This document shows positions 17,092 through 25,755 of a stretch of DNA of 64,000 nt, one piece after another. The notes beneath the pieces are model-generated. The model had not been told where the DNA came from and made no database searches. It saw only the letters and a program-made list of their open reading frames with translations. The DNA is from an uncultured Eubacterium sp. (lineage in GTDB: Bacteria > Bacillota > Clostridia > Oscillospirales > Acutalibacteraceae). A program made the translations under genes and the position numbers. The DNA is taken from contig CAJOEV010000001.1 of assembly GCA_905233545.1 (NCBI GenBank), forward strand, positions 78,752 to 142,751, read 5' to 3'. Each line of letters starts with the position of its first letter. The stretch's first letter is position 1.

Positions 17092-17733
17092 TTGAACGAC
17101 GTTTATAAACTTACAAGCCCGAGAAATGAAAATGTTTTCATTCATCTTGTTAAGGGGCATTTTGTTTCGGCAAATAACCACATTAATTATTATATCGGAA
17201 CTTCGGATGTTAAGCATAATCACGATGTTTCAGTTGACACGGCTATGCTTCTTGCCGAATACTATAATACAAATGAAATTCAGGCGGATACGGTTTTATG
17301 TTTATATGAAACCCAGGCGCTCGGTGCATATCTTGCCCACGAGCTTTCGCGCCCGAATATGTACAGATATGATTCAAAGCGTGAAATCTATGTTGTAGGA
17401 AGCGAATATGACTCAAGCGGAAATATGATTTTCCGCGATAACCTTGTAAGAATGATTAAGAACAAAAATGTTATTGTTCTTATTTCAGCTATAACAAGCG
17501 GTAAAACTGTTGAGCGCGCAATGGAAAGCGTTGAATACTACGGCGGAAAGGTTATCGGAGTTTCAAGCGTTTTCAGTGCCGTTGATGAAATCAGCGGTGT
17601 TCATGTAAACACAATCTTTTCAGGCAGAGAAATTCCCGAGTACAGAGCATACCAGAGCCACAACTGTCCGCTTTGTCAGCAGGGAACACCTGTTATGGCA
17701 ATTGTTAACAGCTACGGATATTCTGTTTTATAA
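17092..17733 (+). CDS. Type I phosphoribosyltransferase-like protein (orotate PRTase-like)
   Basis: The 213-residue protein has a PRTase-fold core: TVLCLYETQALGAYLAHELS (about residues 63-82) and, in the usual PRPP-loop position, NVIVLISAITSGKTVERAME followed by YYGGKVIGVSSVFSAVDE. The loop lacks the classic acidic pair (normally DD/ED before the TxGxT), so catalytic activity is doubtful. It ends with a CPLCQQGTPV cysteine pair that could bind metal. Start is TTG 17092 with AAAGGAG nine bases upstream. Purine/pyrimidine or regulatory roles are both possible. Confidence 0.7.
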   Translation: MNDVYKLTSPRNENVFIHLVKGHFVSANNHINYYIGTSDVKHNHDVSVDTAMLLAEYYNTNEIQADTVLCLYETQALGAYLAHELSRPNMYRYDSKREIYVVGSEYDSSGNMIFRDNLVRMIKNKNVIVLISAITSGKTVERAMESVEYYGGKVIGVSSVFSAVDEISGVHVNTIFSGREIPEYRAYQSHNCPLCQQGTPVMAIVNSYGYSVL

Positions 17734-17761
17734 TTGAGAATTGAGAGTTGAGAATTGAGAA
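17734..17761. repeat. Four tandem heptamers after the PRTase-like gene
   Basis: TTGAGAA, TTGAGAG, TTGAGAA and TTGAGAA follow one another without spacing from 17734, immediately after the stop codon. The stretch resembles the variable ends of other short intergenic repeats in the window and is not coding. Confidence 0.7.
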
Positions 17762-17795
17762 TTTCGGGTCGCTTTGCTCCGATTATATTTTGTTC

Positions 17796-17823
17796 TTGAC
17801 AAAAGATTTTTATTTGTTATAAT
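17796..17823 (+). promoter_or_regulatory. Sigma-A promoter of the T-box leader and leuA-leuB
   Basis: TTGACA (17796-17801) and TATAAT (17818-17823) are perfect hexamers with 16-bp spacing. They place the transcript start about 30 bp before the stem I region of the T-box. Confidence 0.8.
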
Positions 17824-17854
17824 ACTAATACAAATTAAATATAACCTATTTAAA

Positions 17855-18102
17855 GACTTTGATGCAGAAAAAGATTTTTCACTTTAGTTTCAGAGAGTCG
17901 GCGGTTGGTGAAAGCCGATACAGGGTGTTGAATGAATAGCTCTCTGCGGAGTTGATGTACTGAATAGAAATCAATAGGTGCATACGCTTAACCGCGTTAT
18001 CGGTTGAGGCATTGATGGATGCTAAAGGGCGGTTTTAAACCGCTGAAATAGGGTGGTACCGCGTTTTTAACGCCCCTATACATTTGTGTAGGGGCTTTTG
18101 TT
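17855..18102 (+). ncRNA. T-box leader (tRNA-sensing riboswitch) upstream of leuA
   Basis: The exact T-box sequence AGGGTGGTACCGCG lies at 18050-18063; its TGGT bulge can pair with the NCCA end of a tRNA with discriminator A, as in tRNA-Leu. Stem I is closed by CAGAGAG/CTCTCTG (near 17889 and 17940). The terminator stem is GCCCCTA (18072-18078) with TAGGGGC (18089-18095) followed by TTTTGTT. Uncharged tRNA would stabilise the antiterminator and allow leuA-leuB transcription. A TTG (Leu) just before GAATGAATAG in stem I is a possible specifier codon, but the specifier loop was not folded, so this is an inference supported mainly by the downstream genes. Confidence 0.93.
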
Positions 18103-18176
18103 ATGCTCCTGACGCAGTATAACTTGGGCATTGAAGATTCAACCTTCAATGACAAAAATGTAAAGGAGAAAGAATT

Positions 18177-19913
18177 ATGAAAAAAGGTTATGAAAAATAC
18201 ACACCGTTTAAGCCGATTAATCTTCCTGACAGACAGTGGCCGAACAATGTTATAACGAAGGCTCCCGTCTGGTGTTCGGTTGATATGAGGGACGGAAATC
18301 AGTCCCTTGTTGACCCAATGAATCTTCAGGAAAAGCTTGAGTTTTTCCAGACTCTTATTGATGTCGGCTTTAAAGAAATTGAAGTAGGATTTCCGTCTGC
18401 AAGCGAAACAGAATACGAGATTTTAAGAACTCTTATCGACGGACATTATATCCCCGACGATGTAACAATTCAGGTGCTTGTTCAGGCAAGACCCCATCTT
18501 ATCAAAAAGACCTTTGAGGCAATTCAGGGCGCAAAGAATGTTATCGTGCATTTCTACAATTCAACCTCAACCCTTCAGAGAAAGGTTGTTTTCAAAACAG
18601 ATATGCAGGGTGTTATTGACATTGCCGTAAAGGGAGCAAATCTTATTTACGAGCTGACCGAAGAGGAAAAGAAGAACAACCCCGATATGAATATCCGTTT
18701 TGAGTATTCACCTGAATCATTCACAGGAACCGAAATGGACAATGCGGTTGAAATCTGCCGTCAGGTTATGGAAGCGCTTCACATTACAAAGGATAACCCG
18801 ATTATTCTCAACCTTCCCTCAACTGTTGAGTGTTCAACTCCAAACGGATATGCCGACCAGATTGAATATTTCTGCCGTCATCTTCCCAACAGAGAAGCTG
18901 CTGTTATTTCGCTTCATCCCCATAACGACAGAGGCGAGGGTGTTGCTGCAACCGAGCTTGCTCTTATGGCTGGAGCCGACAGAGTTGAAGGAACACTTTT
19001 CGGCAACGGTGAAAGAACGGGTAATGTTGACGTTGTTACTCTTGCACTTAATATGTGGACTCAGGGCGTTGACCCCGAGCTTGATTTCCATGATATAAAC
19101 AAGATTAAAGAAGTATACGAGCGCTGCACGAAAATGCAGGTTCCGCCTCGTCATCCGTATGCAGGCGAGCTTGTTTTCACTGCATTCTCGGGCTCTCATC
19201 AGGATGCCATCAACAAGGGCAAAATCTATATGGAAGAGAGCAAAACCGATATGTGGGAGGTTCCGTATCTTCCGATTGACCCTGCAGATGTTGGCAGAGA
19301 ATACGAGCCGATTATTCGCATAAATTCACAGTCGGGTAAGGGTGGAACAGCGTTCATCCTTGCAAATAACTACGGCATCAAAATGCCGAAGGCAATGCAC
19401 CCCGAATTCGGCGCTGTTGTTCAGAAGGCGTGCGACGAAAAGGGAAAGGAACTTTCTGCAACAGAGGTTTTCGATTTATTCCAGAAGGAATACAGAAATG
19501 TTGCAGGTCCCTACAGACTCCGCAACTACAAGGTATATGAAGAAAAGATTGAGGAAGAGGAGCTTTCAAAGGTTAAGTTCGAAGGAACAATTACCTATAA
19601 GGACGGCGCACCCATAAGCATCAGCGGAGACGGAAGCGGTCCCATCGGCGCATTCTTCACTGCAATCAGAGAAATCGGAATTACCGGATATGAGTTTATT
19701 GACTACAGCGAGCACGCTATTTCAGTAGGCTCGGATTCAAAGGCTATCAGCTATATACATCTTAAGAATCCTGAGGGCAAGGATGTTTTCGGAATCGGCG
19801 TAAGCCATAATATCAGCTATGCTTCAATGAAGGGAATTATCTGCGCGATTAACCGCGACCAGCCCGATACATTCCGCGATTCTACAATGCCCGGTATCTT
19901 CGATATTTGTTAA
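18177..19913 (+). CDS. leuA: 2-isopropylmalate synthase (long, LeuA type 2)
   Basis: The 578-residue enzyme condenses acetyl-CoA with 2-ketoisovalerate, the committed step of leucine synthesis. The catalytic HMGL-like barrel begins [19 protein letters not shown], continues with [20 protein letters not shown], and carries the metal-binding [20 protein letters not shown]. The C-terminal LeuA dimer/regulatory domain spans about residues 440-578 and would give leucine feedback. Its length and the [17 protein letters not shown] start are typical of the long actinobacterial-type LeuA that is also found in Clostridia. GGAGAAAG precedes the ATG. It is controlled by the T-box leader. Confidence 0.96.
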   Translation: MKKGYEKYTPFKPINLPDRQWPNNVITKAPVWCSVDMRDGNQSLVDPMNLQEKLEFFQTLIDVGFKEIEVGFPSASETEYEILRTLIDGHYIPDDVTIQVLVQARPHLIKKTFEAIQGAKNVIVHFYNSTSTLQRKVVFKTDMQGVIDIAVKGANLIYELTEEEKKNNPDMNIRFEYSPESFTGTEMDNAVEICRQVMEALHITKDNPIILNLPSTVECSTPNGYADQIEYFCRHLPNREAAVISLHPHNDRGEGVAATELALMAGADRVEGTLFGNGERTGNVDVVTLALNMWTQGVDPELDFHDINKIKEVYERCTKMQVPPRHPYAGELVFTAFSGSHQDAINKGKIYMEESKTDMWEVPYLPIDPADVGREYEPIIRINSQSGKGGTAFILANNYGIKMPKAMHPEFGAVVQKACDEKGKELSATEVFDLFQKEYRNVAGPYRLRNYKVYEEKIEEEELSKVKFEGTITYKDGAPISISGDGSGPIGAFFTAIREIGITGYEFIDYSEHAISVGSDSKAISYIHLKNPEGKDVFGIGVSHNISYASMKGIICAINRDQPDTFRDSTMPGIFDIC

Positions 19914-19926
19914 AAGGAGAAAAACG

Positions 19927-20997
19927 ATGAAAGAATTCAGAATAACGGTTTTAAAAGGCGACGGAATCGGACCTGAAATTGTTGATGAAACTATAAAGGT
20001 TCTCAACAAGGCGGGCGACAGATTCGGCTTTAAGTTCAACTATAATTATCAGCTCCTCGGCGGATGTGCAATCGATGAAACGGGCGTTCCGTATCCCGAG
20101 GCAACGGCTGAGGCTTGCAAGGCAAGCGACGCAGTTCTTCTCGGAGCAGTCGGCGGACCGAAATGGGACGACCAGCCAGGCAGCAACCGCCCTGAAAAAG
20201 GACTTCTTGCAATAAGAGAGGACTTAGGTCTTTTTGCAAACCTTCGTCCTGCAAAGATTTTTGCTCCGCTTAAAAGCGCTTCTCCGATTAAGGAGGAGAT
20301 TATTGGCGACGGACTTGATATTCTTATTGTCCGCGAGCTTACGGGCGGAATATATTTCGGCGACAGAGGAACATATGAAGAAAACGGCGTTGTCGGCGCG
20401 TTTGATACCGAGCGCTACACCTATCCCGAAATCAAGAGAATTGTTGTTGCAGGTTTTGAATACGCAATGAAGCGTGATAAGAGATTAACCTGCGTTGACA
20501 AGGCGAATGTTCTTGATTCATCAAGACTCTGGCGCAAGGTTATGGAAGAAACCGCAAAGGATTATCCCGAGGTTGAGGTTTCGTATATGTATGTTGATAA
20601 CTGTGCAATGCAGCTTGTACGCAATCCCAATCAGTTTGACACAATTGTTACTTCAAACATCTTTGGTGACATTCTTTCTGATGAGGCTTCGATGATAAGC
20701 GGTTCAATCGGTATGCTTGCTTCGGCTTCTCTTGCAGAGGGCACATTCGGACTCTATGAGCCGATTCACGGCTCGGCTCCCGATATTGCAAACCAGGGCA
20801 AGGCAAATCCGCTTGCAACAATTCTTTCGGGCGCTATGATGCTTCGCTATACCTTCGGTGAAAGCGAGGCTGCCGATGCGATTGAAAAAGCAGTTGACGA
20901 GGCGCTTACAAAAGCAAGAACACCCGATATTTACGAGGAAGGTTTCCAGAAAGTTACAACCTCCGAAATGGGCGACCTTGTTGCTTCACTTTTATAA
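19927..20997 (+). CDS. leuB: 3-isopropylmalate dehydrogenase
   Basis: The 356-residue protein oxidatively decarboxylates 3-isopropylmalate with NAD. It has the N-terminal [20 protein letters not shown], the substrate-binding LREDLG-type loop (here [18 protein letters not shown]), the catalytic [10 protein letters not shown], and the NAD-binding [20 protein letters not shown]. It is 13 bp after leuA with AAAGGAG. leuC and leuD (isomerase) are not in this window, although they are often linked to leuAB. Confidence 0.96.
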   Translation: MKEFRITVLKGDGIGPEIVDETIKVLNKAGDRFGFKFNYNYQLLGGCAIDETGVPYPEATAEACKASDAVLLGAVGGPKWDDQPGSNRPEKGLLAIREDLGLFANLRPAKIFAPLKSASPIKEEIIGDGLDILIVRELTGGIYFGDRGTYEENGVVGAFDTERYTYPEIKRIVVAGFEYAMKRDKRLTCVDKANVLDSSRLWRKVMEETAKDYPEVEVSYMYVDNCAMQLVRNPNQFDTIVTSNIFGDILSDEASMISGSIGMLASASLAEGTFGLYEPIHGSAPDIANQGKANPLATILSGAMMLRYTFGESEAADAIEKAVDEALTKARTPDIYEEGFQKVTTSEMGDLVASLL

Positions 20998-21007
20998 AAA
21001 CAAAAAG

Positions 21008-21042
21008 CCGATGCAGTAATTAAACTGCATCGGTTATTTTTT
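21008..21042. terminator. Bidirectional terminator between leuB and tadA
   Basis: CCGATGCAGT (21008-21017) and ACTGCATCGG (21024-21033) form a 10-bp stem with an AATTAA loop, followed by TTATTTTTT. It lies between convergent genes and overlaps the tadA stop. Confidence 0.88.
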
Positions 21043-21483
21043 ATTCCTGAGTTTTTTGAAAAAGTCACTCAAAAGCCCGGAACATTCCTCTTCCATAACT
21101 CCTGCGATGATTTCGGGCTTGTGATTATAGGGCAGACGGTTGAAATCGGAAACCGAGCCGAAGGAGCCAGCCTTGTTATCATATGCGCCGAAATAAACGG
21201 TTTTTATTCTTGAATTGATAATTGCGCCCGCACACATCGGGCACGGTTCGAGAGTAACATATAAATCACAGCCGAAAAGTCTCCATCCGCCAAGCTTTTT
21301 GCAGGCATTGTTTATTGCTTCAATCTCTGCATGGTGCAGGGCGTTTTTTTCATTCTCTCTGCGATTTCGACCCGTTGCGATAATTTCGCCATCCTTAACA
21401 ATAACGGCGCCGACGGGCACTTCGCCCTCTTTTTCACTTTCCACAGCAAGCGCTATGGCTTTTTCCATATAAGTATTTTTCAT
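21034..21483 (-). CDS. tadA: tRNA-specific adenosine deaminase
   Basis: The 149-residue zinc deaminase converts A34 to inosine in tRNA-Arg(ACG). Zinc ligands and catalytic Glu are visible in LHHAEIEAINNACKKLGG (HAE) and LEPCPMCAGAIINSRI (PCxxC). The N-terminal KAIALAVESEKEGEVPVGAV is characteristic. It is the last gene of a leftward operon, one base after the CPBP protease gene. Confidence 0.95.
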   Translation of the reverse strand: MKNTYMEKAIALAVESEKEGEVPVGAVIVKDGEIIATGRNRRENEKNALHHAEIEAINNACKKLGGWRLFGCDLYVTLEPCPMCAGAIINSRIKTVYFGAYDNKAGSFGSVSDFNRLPYNHKPEIIAGVMEEECSGLLSDFFKKLRNKK

Positions 21484-21484
21484 C

Positions 21485-22522
21485 TTATTTTATCGGAACA
21501 ATTGATTGAGTTGTGAAATAAACCATTATTATAAACGGAATAAAAAATCCGGGAACAAGGCATAAAAGCTTTTCACCGAATGAAAGCGAGTATGGCTCTC
21601 TGAGCTTGTTCTGACGCTTCGGGATGAGCTTTTTCTTCATAATGAGATATATTGCTCCCCAAATTCCAAGCGCGCTCCACAGAATATACATTGCAGGAGT
21701 AATAGATTCTTCAGCTTTGGCAAGCCCTGCAAATTTCACTATGGTATTTGTAACGGATATTGAGTTATTCAGTCCGTGAATAAACATAGCGGGAATAACA
21801 CTGTCGGTAACAACTGTGACATAGCCTACAATCAGCCCCACGCAGAATGCAAAAACAAACTGAATGACATTCTGGTGAATAAGACCGAAAACAATGCTGA
21901 CAGCAAAAACAGCAAATCCCTTGCCGTATTTTCTGAGTGCACCGAGTGTGCAGCAACGCATTGCAAATTCTTCAAAAATTGCAGGCGCAATCGCGGTTGA
22001 AGCAACAATAACAACACATTCAAAAGCACTTGTCGGGTCGTTGTATTCAGGCTGAATCAGCTTATAGCCGAATTGCTTGAACAATGAAATAACAAAAGCG
22101 GCTATGAAATTTGCAACAACACAGCATCCCATTCCAAAGCTTACCCATGCGAAAGCGGGAAGCTTTCCGAGGGCTTTATTCGGTATTAAATTGCCCTCAT
22201 ACTGCTTTCTCAAAACGAGTGACATAATGGAAAAGGGAATAAGAAGCGCTAACAAGTCAACAGCAATTATGTTGAATGCATACTGAAACAGTGTTGAATC
22301 GTTAAACGCTGAATAATACGGTGTCAGCTGAAGTCCTAAAACAGCAAAAATTTCAATAATCAGACTGAAAACCAACGTTCCTCCGATAACAAGTCCCGTT
22401 TTAATCAATTCGTGTTTCTGGATTCTTCTTTTGTTTTTATAAAACATTTCCGCCTGATACCGGGCATTTGCCTGCTCAGTATTATTATAACCCGGCGGCT
22501 GATAGAAAATATTGTTTCGCAT
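21485..22522 (-). CDS. CPBP family intramembrane metalloprotease (CAAX prenyl protease-like)
   Basis: The 345-residue protein has about eight hydrophobic segments. The CPBP motifs are intact: FEEFAMRCC (EExxxR, near residue 195), VFGLIHQN (FxxxH) and a third His in FIHGLNNSISV. Bacterial members act in bacteriocin self-immunity, surface-protein processing or unknown proteolysis; the substrate is not evident here. Its ATG shares one base with the galU stop (TAATG), so it is probably translated together with galU. Confidence 0.88.
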   Translation of the reverse strand: MRNNIFYQPPGYNNTEQANARYQAEMFYKNKRRIQKHELIKTGLVIGGTLVFSLIIEIFAVLGLQLTPYYSAFNDSTLFQYAFNIIAVDLLALLIPFSIMSLVLRKQYEGNLIPNKALGKLPAFAWVSFGMGCCVVANFIAAFVISLFKQFGYKLIQPEYNDPTSAFECVVIVASTAIAPAIFEEFAMRCCTLGALRKYGKGFAVFAVSIVFGLIHQNVIQFVFAFCVGLIVGYVTVVTDSVIPAMFIHGLNNSISVTNTIVKFAGLAKAEESITPAMYILWSALGIWGAIYLIMKKKLIPKRQNKLREPYSLSFGEKLLCLVPGFFIPFIIMVYFTTQSIVPIK

Positions 22523-23406
22523 TAATCTTTTTCTTCTTTCAGATATAATTCTTTTAAGTATTCTTTAAGCTGTTCTTTGGTTTCGGGGTGATTCAGTCCG
22601 ACTTCAATATTCGCCTGAAGAATTCCGAATTTGTTTCCCATATCATAGCGCTTGCCATCATAATCAACGGCAATAACGCCCTCACGGCGTGAGAGTGCTT
22701 TCATAGCGTCGGTTAACTGAAGTTCACCGCCCGCACCCTTTGGAGTGCTTTCAAGGATTTCAAAAATCAAAGAGGGGAGAATAACTCTTCCGAGGATTGA
22801 ATAATTGCTCATAATCTCTTCTTTTTTGGGCTTCTCAATCATATCGGTGCAGAGATAGTTACCGTCCTCAAGGTCTTCAACCTTAAGAGAGCAGTATTTC
22901 ATAACACTTTCATCGTCAACCTCTTTAACGCCGACAACGCCTTTTTCATATTTTTCATAAACATCAATAAGCTGTTTTGTAACGGGTGTGTCGGCAATCA
23001 TAACATCGTCGCCGTACAAAACTGCAAAGGGTTCATCGCCGACAAAGTTTTTTGCACATAAAACGGCGTGACCGAGTCCGCCCGTCTCTTTCTGACGGAT
23101 GAAATATATGTTTCCGAATGAAGAACACTGTTTAACGGAGGCAAGAATATCCTCTTTTCCCTGTGCTCCTTCAAGCTTTGTTTCAAGCTCAAAGGCGTGG
23201 TCAAAATGGTCCTCAATGGCTCCCTTGCCCCTGTTTGTTATTATCAGTATTTCTTCAATTCCGCTGTTAAAAGCCTCTTCAACAATGTATTGAATAGCAG
23301 GTTTATCAACAATATTCAGCATTTCCTTTGGAATTGCCTTTGAAGCGGGCAGAACTCTTGTTCCGAGACCTGCAGCAGGTATTATTGCTTTTCTGACTTT
23401 TTTCAC
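22522..23406 (-). CDS. galU: UTP-glucose-1-phosphate uridylyltransferase
   Basis: The 294-residue enzyme makes UDP-glucose, the precursor for glycolipids, teichoic acids and capsule sugars. The N-terminus RKAIIPAAGLGTRVLPASKA is the nucleotide-binding signature, and KEMLNIVDKPAIQYIVEEA and FVGDEPFAVLYGDDVM (metal-binding DD) follow. The length is standard. It is the second gene of a leftward operon (RING-like protein, galU, CPBP, tadA) and could feed the capsule locus 12 kb away, although it is not linked to it. Confidence 0.96.
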   Translation of the reverse strand: MKKVRKAIIPAAGLGTRVLPASKAIPKEMLNIVDKPAIQYIVEEAFNSGIEEILIITNRGKGAIEDHFDHAFELETKLEGAQGKEDILASVKQCSSFGNIYFIRQKETGGLGHAVLCAKNFVGDEPFAVLYGDDVMIADTPVTKQLIDVYEKYEKGVVGVKEVDDESVMKYCSLKVEDLEDGNYLCTDMIEKPKKEEIMSNYSILGRVILPSLIFEILESTPKGAGGELQLTDAMKALSRREGVIAVDYDGKRYDMGNKFGILQANIEVGLNHPETKEQLKEYLKELYLKEEKD

Positions 23407-23418
23407 AAAAAATCCTCC

Positions 23419-24426
23419 TTATAATCCTATTCCGTAGAACAGTGTAGATAATGCGAGTGATGATAAGAAATAAATTGCCAAGCCCGCCATAAGAGGCATA
23501 AAGAAGCTTGTTCCTCCGCGTCTTGCAAGATAATATCGTTTCATCTGAAGCTGGGTCATTTCAGAGTTCTGAGCTGAGAACATAGGAGTCTGAACAAATG
23601 AAGCACCGTCTTTAAGCTGATTGTTTACGCTTTTGATGAAATCACAAACGGTTGTTTTATAAAACTTGTCCGCAAAAAGAGCAAGAATAATTCTGATAAC
23701 AAGAATAATTGCTATTGAGACATAAAGAATAATACTCACCTTTGAGATATCCGGAATTTTTGCAAGCGCTTCAACATCCTGTGTTGTGAGTTTATTCTGA
23801 GCATAAAGCTGTGCAAAGCCCTTTGCAGCTTCAACATAATTAGGAGCGAGCTTTGTCATTGCAAAACAGCTGCCCCAGACAACCGCAACAAATGCACAGA
23901 GGAATGCAAATCCCTGCTTATACATTTTTCTGAAAAACAAATAGAGCGAGCCAAAGAAAAATGCGCCCCAGTTCCAGCTTGTTTTTCTTCCTTTATATTC
24001 AAATTCTTTAAATATGTTGATGAATCTCGGAATATTTGTTCTTATAGTTACCGCAAAGTCCGAAACACTTTCACCGCCGATTTTTTCATTGTCCTTATCA
24101 TAAACCGAGTCGAATTCGGGAATGCTCGGAAAGAAAATCGGATTTGACTGTTCGTTTTCTTCTTTTTCATCCTTTTTGAAGCTTTCAAATATGGAAGCAA
24201 GGGAATCGGGAGTTTCCTCTTCCTCGGTTTCATTAACTTCCTGAGGTTTCATATCATCATAGTAGCTGTAGCCCGAAGCGTGAAGCCCTCTGTTAACACA
24301 GTGACCCACAGCTTTGTAGCAATCTCTGTGATGCGGAGTTCCGCACTCGGGGCAGAAAACAATATCGTCGCCCTCTTCAAAAACCTTGTTGCAAACAGGG
24401 CAGAAGGCGTTTTCAGGTAAACGCAT
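23419..24426 (-). CDS. RING-finger-like zinc-binding membrane protein with DUF2628
   Basis: The 335-residue protein starts with a compact Cys/His cluster: Cys9, Cys12, Cys25, Cys28, His32/33, Cys36 and Cys43. This matches the prokaryotic RING finger family 1 rather than a plain zinc ribbon. An acidic linker (residues 62-110) leads to RKTSWNWGAFFFGSLYLFFRKMY, the DUF2628 signature, and four or so membrane segments. Function is unknown; ubiquitin-like ligase activity should not be assumed. It heads the galU operon, which has a promoter at 24472-24500 divergent from prfB. Confidence 0.8.
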   Translation of the reverse strand: MRLPENAFCPVCNKVFEEGDDIVFCPECGTPHHRDCYKAVGHCVNRGLHASGYSYYDDMKPQEVNETEEEETPDSLASIFESFKKDEKEENEQSNPIFFPSIPEFDSVYDKDNEKIGGESVSDFAVTIRTNIPRFINIFKEFEYKGRKTSWNWGAFFFGSLYLFFRKMYKQGFAFLCAFVAVVWGSCFAMTKLAPNYVEAAKGFAQLYAQNKLTTQDVEALAKIPDISKVSIILYVSIAIILVIRIILALFADKFYKTTVCDFIKSVNNQLKDGASFVQTPMFSAQNSEMTQLQMKRYYLARRGGTSFFMPLMAGLAIYFLSSLALSTLFYGIGL

Positions 24427-24471
24427 GGCATTCTCCTTATATGTTAAAGTTTATATTTATGTTCAGAATAT

Positions 24472-24500
24472 ATTATACTTATAATATAACAAAAAATCAA
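24472..24500 (-). promoter_or_regulatory. Predicted sigma-A promoter of the RING-galU-CPBP-tadA operon
   Basis: On the minus strand TTGATT (24500-24495) and TATAAT (24477-24472) are 17 bp apart, about 45 bp before the ATG. It is divergent from the prfB promoter 25 bp away. Confidence 0.7.
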
Positions 24501-24524
24501 TTATTTGTTTAATTGTTTTTAAAC

Positions 24525-24553
24525 TTGCAATAATATACATAATATTATATAAT
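24525..24553 (+). promoter_or_regulatory. Predicted sigma-A promoter of prfB
   Basis: TTGCAA (24525-24530) and TATAAT (24548-24553) are separated by 17 bp, with the prfB ATG 31 bp downstream. Confidence 0.7.
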
Positions 24554-24583
24554 TGTGGAAATGATTAATTATGGAGTAAACCG

Positions 24584-25699
24584 ATGATTGAATACGAAGA
24601 ATTAAAGCAAAGATTGCTTCAAAGCGAAGAACCTATCCAGAATCTTAAAGAAGCGCTCAACATAGATAGTCTCAAAGAGGAAATTGCTTCTCTTGAAAAG
24701 GAAAGCGCTGCGCCCGATTTCTGGGATGATATGGATAAAAGCCAGAAAACCATGCAAAAAATCGGCTCTCTTAAAGCAAAGGTTCAGAGCTATGAGGATT
24801 TGAAAAACGATTTCGATGATTCTCTTGTTATGATTGAGCTTGCAGATGAAGAGGACGACGATATGCTTCTTGATGACTGCAGAGCTTCGGTTGAGGATAT
24901 TGAAAAAAGAATTGAAAGCTTAACTCTTTCAACACTTTTAAGCGGAGAGTTTGACGATAATAATGCAATTCTCACCTTCCACGCAGGCGCAGGCGGAACA
25001 GAGGCTCAGGACTGGGCTGAAATGCTTTTCAGAATGTATAACCGCTGGGGGGAACGCCACGGATACAAGGTTTCAACCCTTGATTATCTCGACGGTGATG
25101 TTGCAGGAGTTAAAAGCGCAACAATTCTTATCGAGGGCGAAAATGCCTACGGTTATCTTAAGGGAGAAATGGGAATTCACCGCCTTGTGCGCGTTTCTCC
25201 GTTTGACTCCTCGGGACGCCGTCATACCTCGTTTGCCTCGCTTGAGGTTATGCCTGAAATCGACGACGATGTTGATGTTGAAATCAGGGAAGAGGACATC
25301 AAAATGGATGTTTACAGAGCTTCGGGAGCGGGCGGACAGAAGGTTAACAAAACCTCGTCTGCAGTTCGCTTAACCCATATTCCGACGGGTATTGTTGTGT
25401 CCTGCCAGATTGAGCGTTCTCAGCACCAGAACCGCGAGGTTGCAATGCGAATGCTCAAATCAAAGCTTGTTGAAATCAAGGAACGCGAAAACCTTGAGAG
25501 AATTGAGGATATCAAGGGCGACCAGAAGGAAATTGCATGGGGCTCACAGATTCGTTCATATGTCTTTATGCCGTACACAATGGTTAAGGACCACAGGACA
25601 AATTTTGAAATGGGAAATATTGCCGCAGTTATGGACGGCGACCTCGACGGCTTCATAAATGCATATCTCAAAATGAAATCAATAGAAAATAACGCATAA
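24584..25699 (+). CDS. prfB: Peptide chain release factor 2, without programmed frameshift
   Basis: The 371-residue protein reads UGA and UAA stops. It has the RF2 anticodon-like tripeptide in RVSPFDSSGRR (SPF) and the catalytic GGQ in RASGAGGQKVNKTSSAV. Most bacterial prfB genes need a +1 shift at CUU-UGA-C near codon 25. Here the region reads EPIQNLKEALNIDSLKEEI in one uninterrupted frame, so that autoregulatory site is absent. Length and domains are otherwise normal. A hairpin after the stop also contains the ribosome binding site of the next gene. Confidence 0.97.
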   Translation: MIEYEELKQRLLQSEEPIQNLKEALNIDSLKEEIASLEKESAAPDFWDDMDKSQKTMQKIGSLKAKVQSYEDLKNDFDDSLVMIELADEEDDDMLLDDCRASVEDIEKRIESLTLSTLLSGEFDDNNAILTFHAGAGGTEAQDWAEMLFRMYNRWGERHGYKVSTLDYLDGDVAGVKSATILIEGENAYGYLKGEMGIHRLVRVSPFDSSGRRHTSFASLEVMPEIDDDVDVEIREEDIKMDVYRASGAGGQKVNKTSSAVRLTHIPTGIVVSCQIERSQHQNREVAMRMLKSKLVEIKERENLERIEDIKGDQKEIAWGSQIRSYVFMPYTMVKDHRTNFEMGNIAAVMDGDLDGFINAYLKMKSIENNA

Positions 25700-25714
25700 T
25701 TTAACAATAATATT

Positions 25715-25750
25715 AAACCTCCTTTTTCAGAAAATAGAAAAGGGAGGTTT
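25715..25750 (+). terminator. Hairpin after prfB whose 3' arm holds the next gene's ribosome binding site
   Basis: AAACCTCC (25715-25722) pairs with GGAGGTTT (25743-25750), extended through a GU pair, four A-T pairs and C25728-G25737 to an eight-base loop. A T-rich run follows (TTATTTTG), so it looks like a prfB terminator. The right arm GGGAGG is also the only good Shine-Dalgarno for the TTG start at 25756, eight bases on. Confidence 0.75.
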
Positions 25751-25755
25751 TTATT

